Assembly (NCBI GenBank): GCA_964348795.1
Contig: CAYGDY010000002.1
Coordinates: forward strand, 62,001-126,000
Source: JADLAT01 sp964348795
GTDB taxonomy: Bacteria; Pseudomonadota; Alphaproteobacteria; Micavibrionales; Micavibrionaceae
Length of the DNA: 64,000 nucleotides
Direction of reading: 5' to 3'
A program made the translations under genes and the position numbers. Within the stretch, counting starts at the first letter, position 1; each line of letters begins with the position of its first letter. Below the pieces are notes generated by a model that had not been told where the DNA came from, did not search any database, and worked only from the letters and a program-made list of their open reading frames with translations. Shown one piece after another: positions 1 through 9,113 of the stretch.

Positions 1-989
1 TGGATGGGCGCCTCTGTTTCCTCCAGCAGGCGCCTGGCATCGGCGATTCGGCGCTCGTTCATGATCTGGGGAAATGTTTTTTGAAAATGCATGTTGATAA
101 TACGGGACAACACCCCTTCCGGCACCGCGCATTCGCGGGCCAGATCGGCTCTGGAATAGGTGGGTTCCTGATATACTTTCTCCAGATTCAGGAGATTTTC
201 AATCCGGCGGGCCAGATGTCGCTCTTCCTCCGACAGGCCATTGTCCGGCGATTCGGCTGAGGAGACCGCCGCCCTGGGCACTTGCGGATAGAGCCGGAGC
301 AGACTGGTGCTCACCAGATAGACAAACCCGAGGCCTATGAGATTGCGAAGCATAATCACATCCCCTGCCGCCACCGGCCCCATGACCCCCAGCAGGGTGA
401 TCAGCAGAAACAAACTATTCAGCGCAATCAGTGCGAAAATGAGCCAATAGCGGGCCTTGTCATTCTTTTGGTCGGCCCGCGTGCCGCTCTGGGAGCGGGA
501 AGAGAGCTTTGCCATGAGGTCTTTTTTGCTGAAAATCACCAGCAGGCTGATGGTGCCGGCCATCAGGCCCGTGACATGCATCAGATCCCGCCGCATCTCG
601 CACGGCGCGCTATAACGGCACCCCGTCACGGAATCCGCCGACAAATGGGACAGCATCATGCTGAGCGGGAGAAGCAGGAGAACCCATGCATCGCGCACGG
701 GCGGCAGGCGGGTCATATCCGCGAACTGGATCACCAACAACACGCTGAGCGGCGGCCCCAGAAACCAGAGCGCCCATTGCAGGTAAAAATAATGATCTCC
801 GTCCCATATCACATGCGCGGACAATAAATCCGAGAGAAACGCCCCGCCCAGCACCAGAAAATACACCACAGGCACCAGCACGCGCCAGCCATGCCCCGAA
901 CGCAAAGCGACATACCCCGCGAGATACAGGCACTGCACCAGCCCGATCAGGGCCAGAATTTCAGGAAGGGAAAGGGTGATTTGGCTCAT
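1..989 (-). CDS. AraC-type regulator with N-terminal membrane domain, 3' end cut by window
   Basis: The frame opens at the ATG at 989 and stays open to base 1, so at least 329 residues are present and the C-terminal end lies outside the window. The first ~230 residues form about seven hydrophobic segments (for example residues 7-25, 37-55, 70-88) typical of a membrane sensor module. After a charged linker comes a stretch ending in a helix-turn-helix region: a segment with RADLARECAVPEGVLSRII and then an FPQIMNERRIADARRLLEE segment, which match the two helices of AraC/XylS DNA-binding domains. The inferred role is a membrane-bound transcription factor sensing an unknown signal. It lies downstream of the pilus cluster on the same strand, 59 bp after the preceding gene. 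No clear ribosome binding site precedes the ATG, so the start is probable rather than certain. Confidence 0.72.
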   Translation of the reverse strand, partial: MSQITLSLPEILALIGLVQCLYLAGYVALRSGHGWRVLVPVVYFLVLGGAFLSDLLSAHVIWDGDHYFYLQWALWFLGPPLSVLLVIQFADMTRLPPVRDAWVLLLLPLSMMLSHLSADSVTGCRYSAPCEMRRDLMHVTGLMAGTISLLVIFSKKDLMAKLSSRSQSGTRADQKNDKARYWLIFALIALNSLFLLITLLGVMGPVAAGDVIMLRNLIGLGFVYLVSTSLLRLYPQVPRAAVSSAESPDNGLSEEERHLARRIENLLNLEKVYQEPTYSRADLARECAVPEGVLSRIINMHFQKTFPQIMNERRIADARRLLEETEAPI

Positions 990-1048
990 GGCAGGAGGTT
1001 AGCATATAAACGGCGTGTTTTTAAGAGCAGAAGAAAAACGCACAAAAA

Positions 1049-1810
1049 TCATTTTTTTTCAGGAAGCTGACACAAGGGATTGGTTTTGGCCTCGGTCGGC
1101 GTAAGGATCTGCTCGCAAATATACGCCACCATGGCATTCACTTCCGCAGGCGGGAGTTTATCCGCATCCGTATGGAGCATGGAGACCATCAGCCCCAGAG
1201 CGGCCTCCTTATCCCCCTGCTCATTCATCACAAAAACCGGCATTTGTCTGGCCCAGGCCGGCAAGTCCGGATTGTCAAACGCCGCCAGCTTGCGGGCCAG
1301 CCGCAGAGCCGTATCCAGATCATGCCGCTTGAAACGAGCGAGGTAGGCGGCTTGAGCCAGCCAGCGCCATTTCTGCCCCTGCCCGCCCTCGGTCGCCTTT
1401 TCCAGATAGAGAATCAGGGGGCCGATTTTGCTCGGGTCCTGTGACGCACCAAACACATAGGCCGCCAGAAATGGCCCGTGATCGGACTGGGGGTCCAGCG
1501 CATATTGCAGATAAAACCAGTCCGCCAGCCTGTCAAAATTATAGTCCTTCAAAGGCGTAGCAAGACCGCCCACAATCCCGAAATTCTCTATCATATTGCC
1601 GTAAATCCGGAAGGCAAACTCACGGTCACCGAGCCCTGCGAAAGCCGCCGTTTGCGCAGGCGGGACCGGCGGGACGTTGGTCCAGCGCGCCTGCACATGC
1701 CGGACTTGCCCCCAGAGCACACCATTCAAGACCGTGGCCACAAGCAAAAGGGCAATCAGAACACCCTGCTGAGCCGTCAGACGATGGTGAAAAGAGGGGA
1801 GAAACGCCAT
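1049..1810 (-). CDS. Single-pass membrane protein of unknown function in the pilus cluster
   Basis: This 253-residue protein has one hydrophobic segment at about residues 16-35, followed by a Pro-rich linker and an alpha-helical region (residues 60-230) with TPR-like spacing of Ala, Leu and Tyr (for example AQAAYLARFKRHDLDTALRLA). It would be anchored in the inner membrane with its bulk outside the cytoplasm. I do not recognise a named family. The ATG at 1810 is preferred over a TTG one codon earlier. The gene follows the ABC-2-type permease by 27 bp on the same strand and probably belongs to the same transcript. By position it could be an accessory of that ABC transporter, as PilG is for PilH/PilI in Myxococcus; this is inference only. 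Confidence 0.7.
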   Translation of the reverse strand: MAFLPSFHHRLTAQQGVLIALLLVATVLNGVLWGQVRHVQARWTNVPPVPPAQTAAFAGLGDREFAFRIYGNMIENFGIVGGLATPLKDYNFDRLADWFYLQYALDPQSDHGPFLAAYVFGASQDPSKIGPLILYLEKATEGGQGQKWRWLAQAAYLARFKRHDLDTALRLARKLAAFDNPDLPAWARQMPVFVMNEQGDKEAALGLMVSMLHTDADKLPPAEVNAMVAYICEQILTPTEAKTNPLCQLPEKK

Positions 1811-1837
1811 CAAAAACCGCTTACAAGCGCCCCTGCC

Positions 1838-2599
1838 CTAAAATTGCCTGAAACGAAGGTCCACCAGCGCCGCCAGAACGATCAGGGCCGTATAGACAGC
1901 CCCCTGCCCGAGCACAAAAGCCAGATTCACACTGGCATCGGGGCCGTAGAGGAGCCATGACGTTTGCGCCATCAGGTCAAGGCGCGGCATAAATACCGAG
2001 ACGATCTGCATAATCGTCTGCAAGACCTGTGTATGGAGGAAATGCTTGCCGGAATCTATAATCCCCAGAATTTGCGACATCATCCGCGCCAGAACATAGA
2101 ACCCAAAAGTCGCAAAGGCCCCCGTGGCCGAGCTGGTCAGTACCATCGAGAAGAAAAAGGCCGTATTGACCATCACCATATTTTCCATCATCAGGCTGAC
2201 CGTCCAGTACACCACCCCCGTATAATTGAGATTGGGGGAGACCCCATACAGACAAACCCCCGACACCAGACCAAAAAACAGGGCCATCAGAGAAAATCCA
2301 CCCGCATAAGACAAAATGAACGCGATCCGGCTGACAGGACGGGAGAGCATAAATTCCACATCACGGGAATCAAAGCTCCGGCGCACAAAAAACACGACGA
2401 AGAGCACCAGCGCGAGGGCATTGATCATCCGCACCGATCCCGCTGTATATACCGCTGTGAACTGGTCCCGCTCGATTACCGCCGAAGAGCCCATAAAAAC
2501 AGACAGCGCTACCGCCAGCCCCATCAGCACCAACAGCGACAACACCAACCGGTCCCGCACCGCCGCTGTCAGAACATACCGTACAAGCACAAAAGACAT
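1838..2599 (-). CDS. ABC-2-type transporter permease
   Basis: The product is a 253-residue integral membrane protein with about six hydrophobic segments (roughly residues 18-38, 57-75, 92-112, 130-155, 163-180, 225-245). The N-terminal layout, with the cytoplasmic loop FVVFFVRRSFDSRDVEFMLSRP, is characteristic of ABC-2/GldF-like permeases. It needs a separate ATPase; the only candidate in the window is the ATPase at 9114-9848, separated from it by five pilus genes. A ribosome binding site AGGAG sits ten bases before the ATG. It lies just downstream of the secretin gene on the same strand. In Myxococcus xanthus an ABC permease (PilI) is encoded in the pil cluster and is needed for pilus assembly, so a similar role is plausible here. 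Substrate unknown. Confidence 0.75.
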   Translation of the reverse strand: MSFVLVRYVLTAAVRDRLVLSLLVLMGLAVALSVFMGSSAVIERDQFTAVYTAGSVRMINALALVLFVVFFVRRSFDSRDVEFMLSRPVSRIAFILSYAGGFSLMALFFGLVSGVCLYGVSPNLNYTGVVYWTVSLMMENMVMVNTAFFFSMVLTSSATGAFATFGFYVLARMMSQILGIIDSGKHFLHTQVLQTIMQIVSVFMPRLDLMAQTSWLLYGPDASVNLAFVLGQGAVYTALIVLAALVDLRFRQF

Positions 2600-2644
2600 T
2601 CGATGAGTTCTCCTATGGTGACAGAATGAGACTGATATCAGACC

Positions 2645-4525
2645 CTACAATTTAAACGGACGGCGATCCGAAGAAAACTGCCGATACAGATCCTTGTCCG
2701 TATCATCCACAGTGTCAGACGGATTATCCAGAATGGTGGCCTTCAGGAAAATCACAAGCTCCGTTTTACTCACAGTGTCGGTATGGTTTTTAAAGAGATT
2801 TCCCATCATCGGCACTTCGGAAAGCACAGGAATTCCGCTCTCGCTGGTATCGGTGCGGTCCTGAAGAAGCCCCCCCATCACGATCGGCTGACCCGAGCGG
2901 GTCTGGATCACAGAATCCACCTCCTGCACATTCACCTCAGGGATCCGGTTAGAGATATCAATATCCGCTTCTGCGGCGACAAACGCCGTGCCAGGGTCTT
3001 CAATATAAGAGTTGATTTTTGTAACGCTCGGCCGTAAAGCCAGAGAAATGGTCTGATCATCCAGATTGATCGACGGCTGGACATTGATCAAGACCCCTTC
3101 CGGTACGCTCTTGGCATCCGATTCGACTTCCACACTTCTGGGTTCGGTATCGGTGGCCGCCGTTACGGTCAGATCGAGTTCAAAATACACACGGTTTGTA
3201 GAGACGTTCAGGACCGCCGCCTGATTGTTCAAGACCGTCAAGCGCGGACTGGCCAGTGCCTTGACCGTCCCGAAGGCCGAGACCGCATTGATGAGCGCCG
3301 AAAAATCCTGCCCGTCGTATGACAGGACAATGGGGTCATTGGCCCCCTCGGACGCCACGGTGGGCGCTACGCTATCGCTCCCGAAAGAAATACCGTACCG
3401 TTTGAATATCGGATTCATCGCCCAGTCAATCCCTGTCGCATATTCATCGCTCAAGGTGACTTCGAGGACCTTGGCCTCGATCATAACCTGAGAGGTCACG
3501 GCCCGCCTCAAGAGTTTCAGATAATGCTCGACTTCTTTCTGGGCTTTTTCTGTCGCGTAAATATTGATCAGGCCCGCCTGTTTGTTGAGCGTAAAGCGCC
3601 CTTCGCTTTCCTCGGATCCCCCGCCGGAATCAGAGGTCGCCGAATCTTCTCCCTCATCCTCCGGCAAGGATTCCACCTTCAAAACAGCTTCGGGCGGCTG
3701 GACCTTGACATCCTCCCCTCCTGCGGAGGTCTTGCCATCAGCCCCCGCCGGCGCGGTAGCCTGCACAGGTGGATTTTTCTCTGTGGCTGTAATCTTGGGC
3801 TCTTTCTTTGTTTTGAGCGCGCCCGTCTGGTTCCCCCTGACAATCTGCTCCAGATTGGTCTCCAGCTCGCCCCAGAAATCGGATTCACTCTCGGAACTGG
3901 TCTGGAAATTAGAACCCGACTTGACCCCGCCATCTCCGGAAGAGGACACTGACAAATCGTTGCTTACGCCGCTTTTGTTGTTCCGGATATAGCTCAGATA
4001 ATCAATTTTATAGACCTTGTTGTAGGGGGTATCCAGTTCCACCCGCAGAACATCGTTTTCAAATTTATAGCGCAGGCCCGCCACATCAGCGATCCGTGCG
4101 ACGACCTCGTCAAAGGGCCGTTCTTTCGCAGAAAAAATAATCCCCCCCTTAATGCGGGGATCCAGCTCTATGTCGTATCCGGCCTCCTTGGAGAGTTCGT
4201 ACAACGCATCGCGCAGGGACACCGATTGGTCCACAGTGACCGACACCAACGGCATGGATTTCATCCGTTCCCCGCTACTCGAAATATAAGGCTGAAGCTC
4301 TGGAATATCGGCAGGATCGCCTTTTGTGTCGGTATCAGATTCCGTCCCCACACGGGAGGCCAGACTATCCCTGTAATCCTGCATATCCAGAGCGGCTTCC
4401 CGATCCGTTTTGAGATTGTTTTCCGCCATATCGCATCCCTGAAGCGACAGAGCCAAAACGCCCGCAACCATCATGGCAACAAAAGGACGGAAAAAACGTT
4501 TGTTTTCTGAACGAACATACAGCAT
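2645..4525 (-). CDS. mshL: Type IV pilus secretin, MshL/PilQ-like lipoprotein
   Basis: The product is an outer-membrane secretin ring subunit through which the pilus leaves the cell. The 626-residue protein starts with a lipoprotein signal peptide ending in the lipobox LSLQGC, with the acylated Cys at residue 31. A short secretin/TonB N-terminal (STN) domain follows at about residues 93-165 (VSLRDALYELSKEAGYDIEL), then a low-complexity acidic linker rich in Ser, Glu and Lys (about 205-310). The C-terminal secretin domain starts near residue 345 (VMIEAKVLEVTLSDEYATG) and contains the characteristic RSGQPIVMGGLLQDR segment near residue 550. This compact architecture fits MshL better than the longer PilQ, which carries AMIN domains. 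The gene is 117 bp downstream of pilU on the same strand. Confidence 0.9.
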   Translation of the reverse strand: MLYVRSENKRFFRPFVAMMVAGVLALSLQGCDMAENNLKTDREAALDMQDYRDSLASRVGTESDTDTKGDPADIPELQPYISSSGERMKSMPLVSVTVDQSVSLRDALYELSKEAGYDIELDPRIKGGIIFSAKERPFDEVVARIADVAGLRYKFENDVLRVELDTPYNKVYKIDYLSYIRNNKSGVSNDLSVSSSGDGGVKSGSNFQTSSESESDFWGELETNLEQIVRGNQTGALKTKKEPKITATEKNPPVQATAPAGADGKTSAGGEDVKVQPPEAVLKVESLPEDEGEDSATSDSGGGSEESEGRFTLNKQAGLINIYATEKAQKEVEHYLKLLRRAVTSQVMIEAKVLEVTLSDEYATGIDWAMNPIFKRYGISFGSDSVAPTVASEGANDPIVLSYDGQDFSALINAVSAFGTVKALASPRLTVLNNQAAVLNVSTNRVYFELDLTVTAATDTEPRSVEVESDAKSVPEGVLINVQPSINLDDQTISLALRPSVTKINSYIEDPGTAFVAAEADIDISNRIPEVNVQEVDSVIQTRSGQPIVMGGLLQDRTDTSESGIPVLSEVPMMGNLFKNHTDTVSKTELVIFLKATILDNPSDTVDDTDKDLYRQFSSDRRPFKL

Positions 4526-4642
4526 CGAAAACCCTTAAAACCAGAATCACACCAACAAAAAATGCGCAAAAAATTCACGCGGTGATTCACACTAGACCAT
4601 AACATGACAAGGGAAACAATAGCCGAAAAATGGTTTATCCGA

Positions 4643-5803
4643 TCAATCCCGAAAAGATATGCGGGAGGTATCCAGCGCGGCCAGAATGCTCCCCTTTTCA
4701 CCGATCGGACCCACGCCGGACAACTTCACCTGCTGGATTTTGAGTTTCAAATCCGATGGTTTGTCGGAATTGGCCACAGCGACCTCTTCGGTAATCAACG
4801 CGTTGGAATACAAGCGGAGCAGGGATTGATCAAATGTACACATCCCGCTTGTGATGTTTTGTTCCATCACATCCTTGATCTTTGTAATCTCGCCTTTCAG
4901 AATCAGTTCGCGCACCAGCCCCTGATTGAGCATCACCTCCACGGCAGGCACCATGGCCCCATCGATTCCGAGCAACAATCTCTGGGAAATGACCGCTTTC
5001 AGATTCATGGACAGATTCAGGCGAATCTGATGTGCAAGGTCCTCCGGAAAGAAATTGACGATTCGCTCGATCGCCTGATACGCATTATTGGTATGGATGG
5101 TTGCCAGACAAAGATGCCCCGTCTCGGTGATCGTCAGGGCCTGCTCCATGACTTCCCTGTCCCGAATCTCTCCTACGAGGATGACATCCGGTCTCTGGCG
5201 CAAGGCATTTTTCATTGCAATCGCGTAGGATTCCGTATCAACGCCGACTTCCCGTTGCGTGACCACCGATTTCTGGTGATCATGGTAATATTCGATCGGA
5301 TCTTCGATCGTGATAATGTGCCCTTCTTCATTGGCATTGCGATGATCCACCATCGCGGCCAGTGTCGTAGATTTTCCGGACCCCGTAACCCCCGTAACCA
5401 AGACCAGCCCCCTTTTTTCCAGAGCAATCTGTTCAAGTATAGGAGGCAGTTTCAAATCATTGACGGTCGGAATTTTGGAAATGATCCGGCGGATGACCAG
5501 TGCAGGACATTGTCTTTGCTTGAGAACATTCACTCGAAAGCGGCCATGTTCGCCCATATCGAGCGCCGTATTGAGTTCAAACGCCATATCGAACTCCCGT
5601 TTTTGACGGGTCGTCAGGATCGTGCCCAGAATGGCTTCGATATCCTGCGGCAGAAGGGGCGCCTCGGAAAAATGGATCATCTTGTCATCAGCCCGCAACA
5701 GGGGCGGACGATCCACCGTCAGGTACAGATCGCTGGCCTTGTATTCATTCATCGCCTTCAGATACAGCAAAATCGGCGGAGGGTTCTCATTCATCTGGAT
5801 CAA
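4643..5803 (-). CDS. pilU: Type IV pilus retraction ATPase accessory PilU
   Basis: This 386-residue cytoplasmic hexameric ATPase works with PilT in pilus retraction. It shows the Walker A motif GVTGSGKST at residues 138-146, an Asp box (ITIEDPIEYYHDH), a Walker B region (RPDVILVGEIRD) and a His box (TGHLCLATIHTNNAYQAIERI). The N-terminal region KASDLYLTVDRPPLLR is typical of the PilT/PilU family. The ATG overlaps the stop of the PilT gene by four bases, so the two are translationally coupled. PilU rather than PilT is chosen because it is the second of a tandem pair, is somewhat longer, and has the PilU-type start ILLYLKAMNEYKASDLYL. The relationship to PilT is clear; the exact paralogue label is an inference. 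Confidence 0.9.
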   Translation of the reverse strand: MIQMNENPPPILLYLKAMNEYKASDLYLTVDRPPLLRADDKMIHFSEAPLLPQDIEAILGTILTTRQKREFDMAFELNTALDMGEHGRFRVNVLKQRQCPALVIRRIISKIPTVNDLKLPPILEQIALEKRGLVLVTGVTGSGKSTTLAAMVDHRNANEEGHIITIEDPIEYYHDHQKSVVTQREVGVDTESYAIAMKNALRQRPDVILVGEIRDREVMEQALTITETGHLCLATIHTNNAYQAIERIVNFFPEDLAHQIRLNLSMNLKAVISQRLLLGIDGAMVPAVEVMLNQGLVRELILKGEITKIKDVMEQNITSGMCTFDQSLLRLYSNALITEEVAVANSDKPSDLKLKIQQVKLSGVGPIGEKGSILAALDTSRISFRD

Positions 5804-6936
5804 AACGTATACCCCTCTCCCCCCTGGCCCGACGTCGAGCCCGAACCATCAATTTTCCCCCCGCCCAAAGCCGAGGAGGCATATTCCGTATCTTCCGGAT
5901 CATCGCTGTTGACTGTCAGGAGGGTCACCCGCCGCGCTTCTTCCTTGTCGATCAGCCCCGCTTCAAACAAATCAGCCACAGCATCCTGCATGGTCACCAT
6001 CCCGTAGCGGGCCCCTGTCTGCATCATGGAATACATCTGCGGAATTTGGTTTTCCCGAATAAGGTTCCGCACGGCATTGGTCCCCACCAGAATTTCATAA
6101 GCCCCCACGCGCCCCCCGCCGACTTTACGCACGAGGGTCTGGGCGATCACCCCCTGAAGCGAACTGGAGAGCATCGCCCGCACCATTTCCTTGTCCCCCG
6201 TCGGGAAGACGTCGATGATACGGTCGATCGTCTTGGCGGCCGAGTTGGCGTGCAGGGTTGCAAAAACCAAGTGGCCCGTTTCTGCGGCGGTCAAGGCCAG
6301 AGAAATCGTTTCATAATCCCGCATCTCCCCCACCAAAATCACATCGGGGTCTTCCCGCAGGGCGCTCTTCAGGGCGCGCGCAAAAGAGCTGGTATCGGTT
6401 CCAACCTCGCGGTGGTTGACCAGTGCCTTTTTGGAGGTGTGGAAAAATTCCACCGGATCCTCGATCGTCAGGATATGTTTTGAATCATGAATGTTAATGT
6501 GATTGATCATCGCGGCCAGAGTGGTGGACTTCCCGCTCCCCGTTGGCCCCGTGACGATCACGATCCCCTTTTCCAGTTCAGCAAGCCGCCGGATAACAGG
6601 GGGAAGCCCCAGATCCTCCATCAAGGGGACCTCTGTGGGAATTGTCCGAAAAACCGCCGCTGTCCCCAAGCGGGTATTAAAGCCGTTCACGCGGAAACGC
6701 GCCTTTTCCCCCAGCGCAATCGCAAAATCCAGCTCCATGTTTTTTTCATATTCCGCCCTCTGGTCTTCGGTCATCACGGAATAGAGCATATTGCGGATAT
6801 CATCGCTGGAAAGCGGGTCGGATTTCACACGCTTGAGCAACCCGTGCACGCGGATAATCGGAGGACTCCCCGAACTCAAATGAAGGTCCGAGGCCTTGTT
6901 TTGCATCGTAAAGGCCAGAAGCTGTGTTAAATCCAA
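5800..6936 (-). CDS. pilT: Type IV pilus retraction ATPase PilT
   Basis: PilT hydrolyses ATP at the base of the pilus and depolymerises pilin, which drives twitching motility and DNA uptake. The 378-residue protein has the family start (LLAFTMQNKASDLHLSSGSP), Walker A GPTGSGKST at residues 130-138, the Asp box LTIEDPVEFFH, Walker B DPDVILVGEMRD and the His box TGHLVFATLHANSAAKTIDRI. A longer than usual Gly/Ser-rich tail follows residue 355. A ribosome binding site AGGAGAA precedes the ATG. It is followed directly by pilU with a four-base overlap and preceded by the prepilin peptidase gene after 117 bp without other content. Confidence 0.95.
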   Translation of the reverse strand: MDLTQLLAFTMQNKASDLHLSSGSPPIIRVHGLLKRVKSDPLSSDDIRNMLYSVMTEDQRAEYEKNMELDFAIALGEKARFRVNGFNTRLGTAAVFRTIPTEVPLMEDLGLPPVIRRLAELEKGIVIVTGPTGSGKSTTLAAMINHINIHDSKHILTIEDPVEFFHTSKKALVNHREVGTDTSSFARALKSALREDPDVILVGEMRDYETISLALTAAETGHLVFATLHANSAAKTIDRIIDVFPTGDKEMVRAMLSSSLQGVIAQTLVRKVGGGRVGAYEILVGTNAVRNLIRENQIPQMYSMMQTGARYGMVTMQDAVADLFEAGLIDKEEARRVTLLTVNSDDPEDTEYASSALGGGKIDGSGSTSGQGGEGYTF

Positions 6937-7053
6937 TGGAATTCTCCTTCAAGCGAGAGGGCAGAGCGATAAAAGAACTTTATCTCCCCTATTTTTAACC
7001 CAAGTGTGTAAACAGTCCGTTAAGAAAAAACGCTTTTCTCATTCTAGCGATTT

Positions 7054-7869
7054 TCATACAAAAAGAGAACCTCCCAGCAAAAAAACAATATAAAAACTTA
7101 AAATCAAGGCCGGACCGAAGGGAAATATGGACTCTCCCGTTTTCATTCTCCATAAAACAGACAGGCCTATTCCGGCAAGACCGGACAGGATAAAAAAATC
7201 TGCCAGAAGACCCAACCCCAGCCACACACCCGCCACGATAAAAAATTTTACATCGCCCAGACCTAACGTATCGCGTTTCATAAGGCGCGACATCCCCCAG
7301 CCCAGAAAAAAGGACACCATGCCATATCCCAAACCGCCCAGCACATAGGGCCAAACGTCCGCCTCTTCTGCAAGAAACAGGAAAGCGAGCCGGAGCAAAC
7401 CCAGTACCCCCACCGTCACCACCAGCGTATCGGGAAGGATTTTATACCGGAAATCCACAACCACCAGCGCCCATAAAAAAGGTAATGTCGCCATAAACAA
7501 CAGTGTTTCAGCCCCGAATACCTGCCCACGCGCCCCGTAAACCACCAGACACGCCAGCATGAGCGTGCATTCCGTGACGGGGTAGAGCAATGGAATGGAG
7601 GCCTGACAGCGCCCGCACCGCCCTTTCAGGAAGAGCCACGACAACACCGGTATCAGATCCCTGATCCGCAACGCCACACCGCATTGCGGGCAATGTGAAC
7701 GGGAGGCCCCTCCGCGCAAGGCATACCACGGCACCCCTTCCGGCGCCCTATGGGCTATCGCGGTGGAAAAACTCCCGAGGATCAGACCAAAACAGGCCAC
7801 AAACAGGAAAGGCAAAACCTGAAAAAAGAGGCTTTCAGGGGAAGAAGGACTGAGAAAATCAAATACCAC
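7054..7869 (-). CDS. pilD: Prepilin peptidase / N-methyltransferase PilD
   Basis: This inner-membrane aspartic protease cleaves the leader from type IV prepilins and pseudopilins and methylates the new N-terminus. The 271-residue protein has about eight hydrophobic segments. The cytoplasmic loop after the first segment carries the methylase-associated cysteine pairs, CPQC and CGRC, around residues 60-87. The first catalytic aspartate lies in VVVDFRYKILPD and the second in the GxGDxK signature GLGDVKFF. The start is a GTG at 7869, with an AGGGGAG element nine bases upstream; there is no better ATG. The gene follows the TPR protein gene by 14 bp. Its presence implies that prepilin substrates exist elsewhere in the genome, since none is encoded in this window. 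Confidence 0.93.
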   Translation of the reverse strand: MVFDFLSPSSPESLFFQVLPFLFVACFGLILGSFSTAIAHRAPEGVPWYALRGGASRSHCPQCGVALRIRDLIPVLSWLFLKGRCGRCQASIPLLYPVTECTLMLACLVVYGARGQVFGAETLLFMATLPFLWALVVVDFRYKILPDTLVVTVGVLGLLRLAFLFLAEEADVWPYVLGGLGYGMVSFFLGWGMSRLMKRDTLGLGDVKFFIVAGVWLGLGLLADFFILSGLAGIGLSVLWRMKTGESIFPFGPALILSFYIVFLLGGSLFV

Positions 7870-7883
7870 CCCTAGGGTCTCCC

Positions 7884-9035
7884 CTAGCGCAACTGAGCCA
7901 GACGAGCAAAAACGGAATCCCGTGGAATACTCTGCCCTGCCCCATACAACGTGTCGATTTCAAGCGCTTCTTCATAATATTTCACAGCAGATTTTTTATC
8001 CCCCGCATGATCCGCAATCACGGCCATATTGAAAATATGGCTCGCATTCTGGGGCTCCATGCTGGCCGCCATCCCCAAGGTCTTCAAGGCATCACCTGTC
8101 CGCCCCATTTTTGCCTCGACAACCGCCATTTGCGCCACAATGGCCGTACTGCCCGGATTATCTTCATAGAGCTTTCTGAGTTTTTGAAGCGCCACCGCCG
8201 GATACCGCCGCCCGACCAGCCCCGCCAGATTGATCTGGGCATCCGGATTTTTGGGACGGATCGCAAGAAGTTCCTCGTAGGCCGCAATGGCTTCATCATC
8301 CCGTGCAAGGGTCTGCAGGGCCACAGCCCGCCCCAGCAACACATTAGGATCGCGCTTGTTCGAGACATACAGACTCTCGTAGATTTCCAGCGCCGATTCG
8401 GTCCGGCCCAGCTTCATCGCCCGCTCGGCAGACACCAGCCGCGCATCCTTACTGTCGGCGCTTCTGGTGCGTGTAGCAATCACCAGACGGGAGGCTGGAT
8501 TCAAAACAGGATCCACCTTGGAAGGCGCGCTCTTCTTCGCCACTTCACCCGATGGTACAAGGGCCTCGGCATCAAAGAAGAGATTCTCGTCAAATTTCTC
8601 AGAGTCCGGATCGGACGATACAGGCACCGCTTCGGGCGTCAAGACTTCTTGGGCCGCCGACGGGGCAGGCGTGGCCTCTTGCACCGGTTCTGTTTTCGGC
8701 ACGCCGGAGGGCACGGAAGCGGCCTTCTGTGACGGAACAGCCGGCGCAACCGCTTGTGGTGCGGACGCAGGTGTCACAGGGACCGTCTTTTGGGATGGTG
8801 AAACCAGTTGCTCTTCGGATGGCACATCGGCGGGCTCCGCCGGAATCAGGATTTCCTCCGCAGGCAACTCGCCTATGTCAACATCCTCCGTCTGTTCCTC
8901 GACCAGCGCCTTAGCGGTATCAATCGCCTTGGAAGCCTTCAAGGCCTGCGCCTGCGCCGAAACAGAAACACAGCACAGGCCTAAAACCACCCACAGGACA
9001 TTCAGAACAATACACCGCACAACAGGAAAAACCAT
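7884..9035 (-). CDS. Secreted TPR protein in the pilus cluster, MshN-like position
   Basis: The 383-residue product has a Sec signal peptide (residues 1-30, hydrophobic core LWVVLGLCCVSVS, cleavage after AQA). A long Pro/Ala/Glu/Val-rich linker runs to about residue 195. The C-terminal half (about 205-375) consists of tetratricopeptide repeats, for example GRTESALEIYESLYVSNKRD, DDEAIAAYEELLAIRPKNPD and KKSAVKYYEEALEID. TPR proteins help assemble secretins and pilus machinery, and MSHA clusters contain the TPR protein MshN at a comparable position; sequence identity to MshN cannot be checked here. It lies between the ABC ATPase and pilD, 14 bp before the latter. Confidence 0.78.
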   Translation of the reverse strand: MVFPVVRCIVLNVLWVVLGLCCVSVSAQAQALKASKAIDTAKALVEEQTEDVDIGELPAEEILIPAEPADVPSEEQLVSPSQKTVPVTPASAPQAVAPAVPSQKAASVPSGVPKTEPVQEATPAPSAAQEVLTPEAVPVSSDPDSEKFDENLFFDAEALVPSGEVAKKSAPSKVDPVLNPASRLVIATRTRSADSKDARLVSAERAMKLGRTESALEIYESLYVSNKRDPNVLLGRAVALQTLARDDEAIAAYEELLAIRPKNPDAQINLAGLVGRRYPAVALQKLRKLYEDNPGSTAIVAQMAVVEAKMGRTGDALKTLGMAASMEPQNASHIFNMAVIADHAGDKKSAVKYYEEALEIDTLYGAGQSIPRDSVFARLAQLR

Positions 9036-9113
9036 ATTTCTACCTTAAAACGCCCTTTAAAAATTTTCTCTGCACACCAAGCCTCAAGGAATCACAGAGA
9101 CACCGGAACGCTA

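Noticed and set aside
4604..6007. Long plus-strand frame (467 codons) opposite pilU and the end of pilT
   Set aside because: It is antisense to two clear ATPase genes, His/Gln/Arg-rich and without motifs, as expected for a shadow frame of GC-rich coding DNA.
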